Source of the DNA: PALSA-660 sp963726435
GTDB lineage: Bacteria; Actinomycetota; Coriobacteriia; Anaerosomatales; PALSA-660
DNA length: 64,000 nucleotides
Direction of reading: 5' to 3'
Assembly (NCBI GenBank): GCA_963726435.1
Contig: CAVSCJ010000004.1
Location: 186,001-250,000 of the forward strand
Shown here in pieces: positions 60,683 through 64,000 of this stretch (its first letter is position 1; each line of letters starts with the position of its first letter). The notes beneath the pieces were generated by a model. The model was not told where the DNA came from and searched no databases. It saw only the letters and a program-made list of their open reading frames with translations. The position numbers and the translations under genes are program-made.

Positions 60683-60707
60683 ATACCCGCGTGCGCCCCC
60701 GAGTCAA
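60680..60707 (-). promoter_or_regulatory. Promoter of the HlyD/ABC/TetR operon
   Basis: On the minus strand: TTGACT (60707-60702), a 16-bp spacer, TATGTT (60685-60680). Transcription would start near 60673, about 60 nt before the first gene, inside the TetR-like dyad. Confidence 0.65.
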
Positions 60708-60777
60708 CGGCGGCCAGCGCTCGTGGGCGTCGCAGGGTATCTTCCCCGTGGCGAGACAGAGTGCGAAGGAGGGCGCG

Positions 60778-61226
60778 GTGCCGGGACCGGCGGTCCACTT
60801 CCGGTTGACCATGGGCTGGGCCATCGAGGAGGGCATGTCCGAGGCCGACGCCGAGGCCGCGGGCGTTGCGAACGTGCTCGTGGACGAGAAGTGGCCGGGC
60901 GTGCGCAGGCCGCTGCGGCACTTCAACCCGACCGCTTCGCTTCGTGGTCGCACCGTTCGAGCTTGCGTCGCGCGGTCGCCCTCGCGCGCGAGGGCGACCG
61001 CGCGGGCGCGCTCACGCACCTCGGCTACTCGCTCCACTCGCGCCAGGACGCGATCGGGCACGGCCGCTTCGGGCTTAACCACCTCGCCTGGGACGTTGGT
61101 CTGCTGCGGCGTCATCCTGACGTGTGGGAGACGATGCCGCCCTCCGTCCAGGCGCGCATCGAGCGGGCCACCAGGCGAGCGGTACGGCTCTATCTCGATC
61201 GCACCCGCTCCAGCACGGCAGCGTGA
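60778..61226 (+). pseudogene. Zinc-dependent phospholipase C-like protein, frameshifted
   Basis: Three frames give about 150 aa. GTG 60778 (GGAGG 6 nt upstream) reads PGPAVHFRLTMGWAIEEGMS and HFNPTASL. Near 60943 it shifts to RFVVAPFELAS, then near 60970 to RRAVALAREGDRAGALTHLGYSLHSRQDAIGHGR, FGLNHLAWDVG and the C-terminus. The spaced histidines and HLGYSLHSRQDAIGH are typical of the zinc-dependent phospholipase C/S1-P1-like fold. Metal ligands are retained. Substrate unknown. It is divergent from the export operon. Confidence 0.6.
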
Positions 61227-61401
61227 CGCAGGCCGGCTTCTGGCGCGGGCGCCCGTCGTGCGGCATACTGTGCGCGGCGCGCGCCTACGGATCCGAGGTC
61301 CTGTAGCCGCGCGTGCGTGCGTCGCCCCAGGGCGCCGCACCCGGTCCGGGAGCGGCTAGGGTGTCCGCGGGACCGAACACCGGCAGGAGAAGCCGAAGAC
61401 C

Positions 61402-62700
61402 ATGGCCGGCATCGTGCTCGTCGGCGCCCAATGGGGCGACGAAGGCAAGGGCAAGATCACCGACCTGCTCGCCGACGACATGGACTTCGTCGTCCGCTTC
61501 CAGGGCGGGAACAACGCGGGACACACGATCGTGCACGGCGGGCGCACCCTCAAGCTCCATCTGATCCCGAGCGGGATCATGTACCCGCACATCACGCCGG
61601 TCATCGGCAACGGCGTCGTGATCGACCCGAAGGTGTTGCTCGACGAGATCGACAGCCTTGAGGCCGACGGCATCTCCACCCATCGTCTGCTGGTCTCCTG
61701 CAACGCGCACCTGATCATGCCCTACCACCGCGATCTCGACGGCGCGGCGGAGAGACGACTTGGCGACCAGGAGATAGGCACCACGCGCCGCGGCATCGGC
61801 CCTGCCTACATGGACAAGGCGTCGCGCCTGGGCATCCGCGTCCAGGACCTGACCGACGAGCACATCCTGCGCAAGAAGATCGCCGCCGCCCTCGTCGAGA
61901 AGAACGACCTCCTCGAGAAGCTCTACGACCTGCCCACCTACACCGTGGACGAGATCGTGGACGAGTACATGGGCTACGCGAAGCGCATCAAGCCGATGAT
62001 CTCGGACACGAGCACGGTGCTCAACAAGGCGCTCCGCGCCGATCAGTGGGTCTTCTTCGAGGGAGCTCAGGGCACGCTGCTCGACATCGACCACGGCACC
62101 TACCCGTTCGTGACCTCGTCGTCTCCCACCGCCGGCGGCGCGTGCACGGGCTCGGGGGTCGGCCCGAAGGCGATCGACCGGGTGCTCGGCATCTCGAAGG
62201 CCTACATCACGCGGGTCGGCTCCGGTCCGTTCCCCACCGAGCTGCCCTCGACCCCGGGCTCCATCGGCGAGCATCTGACGATGAAGGGCGGCGAGTTCGG
62301 CACCACTACCGGGCGCCAGCGTCGATGCGGCTGGTACGACGGCGTCATCATCCGCTACGCCGTGCAGATCAACGGGCTGACCGACCTGGTCATCACCAAG
62401 CTCGACGTGCTCTCGGAGCTGGACTCGATCAAGGTGTGCGTCGCCTACGAGTACCAGGGCAAGCGCTACAACGACCTGCCCTGCCACCAGACGGTCTTCC
62501 ACCACGCGAAGCCGGTCTACGAGGAGCTCCCTGGGTGGAAGTGCGACATCGACCACTGCCGCAGCTTCGAGGAGCTCCCGAAGCAGGCGCGCGACTACAT
62601 CACGTTCCTCGAGGACCTGGCGGAGGTCCCGATCTCGATCATCGCGGTCGGTCCGGATCGCTCCGAGACCATCATGCGCAGGTGGGATCGGAGGGCGTAG
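61402..62700 (+). CDS. purA: Adenylosuccinate synthetase
   Basis: The GTP-dependent enzyme joining IMP and aspartate on the way to AMP. The 432-aa product opens MAGIVLVGAQWGDEGKGKIT, contains VRFQGGNNAGHTIVHGG, the RRGIGPAYMDKASR signature, the GAQGTLLDIDHGTYPFVTSS motif and VGSGPFPTEL; all are characteristic. Length and motifs are normal; no frameshift was detected. The ATG at 61402 is preceded by GGCAGGAGAAGCC. purD follows in the same direction. Confidence 0.96.
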   Translation: MAGIVLVGAQWGDEGKGKITDLLADDMDFVVRFQGGNNAGHTIVHGGRTLKLHLIPSGIMYPHITPVIGNGVVIDPKVLLDEIDSLEADGISTHRLLVSCNAHLIMPYHRDLDGAAERRLGDQEIGTTRRGIGPAYMDKASRLGIRVQDLTDEHILRKKIAAALVEKNDLLEKLYDLPTYTVDEIVDEYMGYAKRIKPMISDTSTVLNKALRADQWVFFEGAQGTLLDIDHGTYPFVTSSSPTAGGACTGSGVGPKAIDRVLGISKAYITRVGSGPFPTELPSTPGSIGEHLTMKGGEFGTTTGRQRRCGWYDGVIIRYAVQINGLTDLVITKLDVLSELDSIKVCVAYEYQGKRYNDLPCHQTVFHHAKPVYEELPGWKCDIDHCRSFEELPKQARDYITFLEDLAEVPISIIAVGPDRSETIMRRWDRRA

Positions 62701-62807
62701 GGGCCGGCGGGGCTCATGTGCTCGCCTCCTCGCCGTCGCGTCGTCGTACAATGCCTGCGTGGGAGGCCGTGCCTTCGCGCGACTTGTTCTCTGGGGGTTT
62801 GTGAACC

Positions 62808-64000
62808 ATGCGGATTCTGGTCCTTGGCGGCGGCGGCCGCGAACACGCCATCGTCGACTCGCTGCTGAGATCGCACCACAAGCCCGATGTGCTCGTCGCG
62901 CCCGGCAACGGCGGGACCGCAGGCGTCGCGACCAACTTCGCCGACCTCAAGATCGACGACCCTGAAGCGGTCGCGCAGTTCTCCGCCGACCAGAAGGTCG
63001 ACCTAGTGGTGATCGGTCCCGAGGGCCCGCTCGTGGCCGGCGTCGCCGACGCCCTGCAAGCACGCGGGATCAGGGTGTTCGGGCCCGGGGCGCTTGCCGC
63101 CCGTCTCGAGGGCAGCAAGGCGTTCGCGAAGGGGGTGATGCGCCGTCACGGCATCCCCACCGGCGAATCTCGCGCCTTCGCGGACCGCAAGCTCGACCAG
63201 GCGGTCTTCTACTTGGAGAATGCCGAGTACCCGGTGGTCGTGAAGGCCGACGGGCTTGCGGCCGGCAAGGGCGTCGTCATAGCCGCGAACCCGGAGGAGG
63301 CCGAGGCGGCGGTCGCCAAGTGCTTCGACGGCGGGTTCGGCGAAGCCGGCGAGGTCGTCATCGTGGAGGAGTTCCTCAAGGGCCCCGAGTGCTCGCTGCT
63401 CGCATTCACCGACGGCGTGTGTGTCGTTGCGATGGAGCCGGCGCGCGACCACAAGCGCGCATTCGACAACGACGAGGGCCCCAACACCGGAGGGATGGGC
63501 GTCTACTCTCCCGTGCCGTCGATCGACGAGCTCACCGTCGCCAAGATGGCCGACCTGCTGCAGCAGACCATCACCGGGCTGCTGAAGGAGGGCATCCGCT
63601 ATCGCGGAGTGATCTACGGCGGGTTCGTCCTCACCGAGTCGGGTCCCAAGGTGCTCGAGTACAACGCGCGCTTCGGCGACCCGGAGACGCAGGTGCTGCT
63701 CCCTAGGCTGACCAGTGACCTGGTGGACATCATGATGGCCGTCAGGCGACGGCACTCTGCCCGCCATGAAGCCAGAGTGGAGCAGCGATCAGGCCGTGTC
63801 GGTGGTGCTCGCATCGGGCGGGTACCCGGGCGAGTACGAGACCGGGAAGGTCATCACCGGCGTGGACGAGGCCGAATCGATGCCAGGCGTGAAGGTGTTC
63901 CACGCGGGCACCGCGATCCGCAAGGACGGGGTGCTGGTCACCTCCGGCGGCCGCGTGCTCGATGTGACCGCGCTCGCCCCCACGTTGCGCGAGGCCAGAG
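62808..64000 (+). CDS. purD: Phosphoribosylamine--glycine ligase, partial and frameshifted
   Basis: An ATP-grasp purine enzyme (GAR synthetase). It starts MRILVLGGGGREHAIVDSLL and has IGPEGPLVAGVADAL, the ATP-binding VVVKADGLAAGKGVVIA, NTGGMGVYSPVP and LEYNARFGDPETQVLLPRL signatures. Near 63745 the frame must shift by one base to continue as GDGTLPAMKPEWSSDQAVSV, YPGEYETGKVITG and on to the window edge. The break is consistent with a one-base indel, probably an error, since purD is normally functional. A TACAAT -10-like element lies at 62747-62752. The C-terminus lies beyond base 64000. Confidence 0.9.
   Translation, partial: MRILVLGGGGREHAIVDSLLRSHHKPDVLVAPGNGGTAGVATNFADLKIDDPEAVAQFSADQKVDLVVIGPEGPLVAGVADALQARGIRVFGPGALAARLEGSKAFAKGVMRRHGIPTGESRAFADRKLDQAVFYLENAEYPVVVKADGLAAGKGVVIAANPEEAEAAVAKCFDGGFGEAGEVVIVEEFLKGPECSLLAFTDGVCVVAMEPARDHKRAFDNDEGPNTGGMGVYSPVPSIDELTVAKMADLLQQTITGLLKEGIRYRGVIYGGFVLTESGPKVLEYNARFGDPETQVLLPRLTSDLVDIMMAVRRRHSARHEARVEQRSGRVGGARIGRVPGRVRDREGHHRRGRGRIDARREGVPRGHRDPQGRGAGHLRRPRARCDRARPHVARGQ

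Overview
The window is high-GC DNA that reads as a chromosomal replication-origin region of an anaerobic actinobacterium. I infer a Coriobacteriia-like lineage, with moderate confidence. Reasons are the recF-dnaN-dnaA / oriC / rpmH-rnpA-yidD-yidC-jag / rsmG-parA-parB order, frequent GTG starts with 4-bp GTGA or ATGA overlaps, a PafB-PafC pair (an actinobacterial hallmark), oxygen-sensitive iron-sulfur L-serine dehydratase, feoAB, and an NO-stress YgbA gene. No phylogeny could be run.

Layout: 1-4.5 kb (minus strand) holds recF (cut by the window edge), dnaN, dnaA and a HATPase/winged-helix gene translationally coupled to dnaA. 4.5-5.2 kb is oriC, with three perfect DnaA boxes and a pair of inverted SOS-box-like 15-mers. 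5.2-10.5 kb (plus) carries ribosomal L34, RNase P protein, the YidD/YidC/Jag membrane-insertion genes, a terminator, a perfect parS, rsmG, parA, parB and a YtxH protein. 10.5-16.6 kb is addB-addA (recombination helicase-nuclease). 16.6-21 kb has rlmN, an HtrA protease, a membrane protein and ddl. 21-26.3 kb (minus) has a frameshifted sensor kinase and a P-type cation ATPase behind a probable yybP-ykoY (Mn2+) riboswitch. 26.3-30.4 kb has sdaAA and sdaAB on the minus strand enclosing a plus-strand feoA-feoB-zinc-ribbon operon with a palindromic operator. 31.2-36.4 kb is a DinG-type helicase/exonuclease beside pafB-pafC. 36.5-42.6 kb holds a structured leader, a membrane protein, ygbA, a ferredoxin, an M28 peptidase with a long disordered insertion, a diguanylate cyclase, a DUF1461 protein and a 48-aa zinc ribbon. 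42.8-45.8 kb is a Trk potassium system (two trkA genes and a badly frameshifted trkH). 45.8-52.3 kb has an OB-fold protein, tRNA-Gly(CCC), an M23 peptidase, then rpsF-ssb-rpsR-DUF2232-rplI-dnaB. 52.4-53.7 kb is a FAD-dependent oxidoreductase. 53.8-60.6 kb (minus) is a seven-gene HlyD/ABC-2 export operon ending in its TetR repressor, with a TetR-type operator over its promoter. 60.8-64 kb has a broken phospholipase C-like gene, purA and purD (partial).

How it fits together: most genes serve replication, segregation, recombination and DNA-damage response (recF, dnaN, dnaA, parAB, addAB, DinG-like, pafBC, ssb, dnaB), joined by ion homeostasis (feoAB, P-type ATPase, Trk). One recurring oddity is reading-frame breaks: one near 22.5 kb and many from 44.3 kb onward. 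In the cases examined the protein continues recognisably in another frame, so sequencing or assembly indels are at least as likely as genuine gene decay.

No CRISPR array, prophage, insertion sequence or rRNA was seen. The most novel-looking signals are the dnaA-coupled HATPase-wHTH regulator, the paired SOS-like elements bracketing oriC, the three-hairpin leader at 36.5 kb, the M28 peptidase with a long insertion, and the operators of the feo and export operons.
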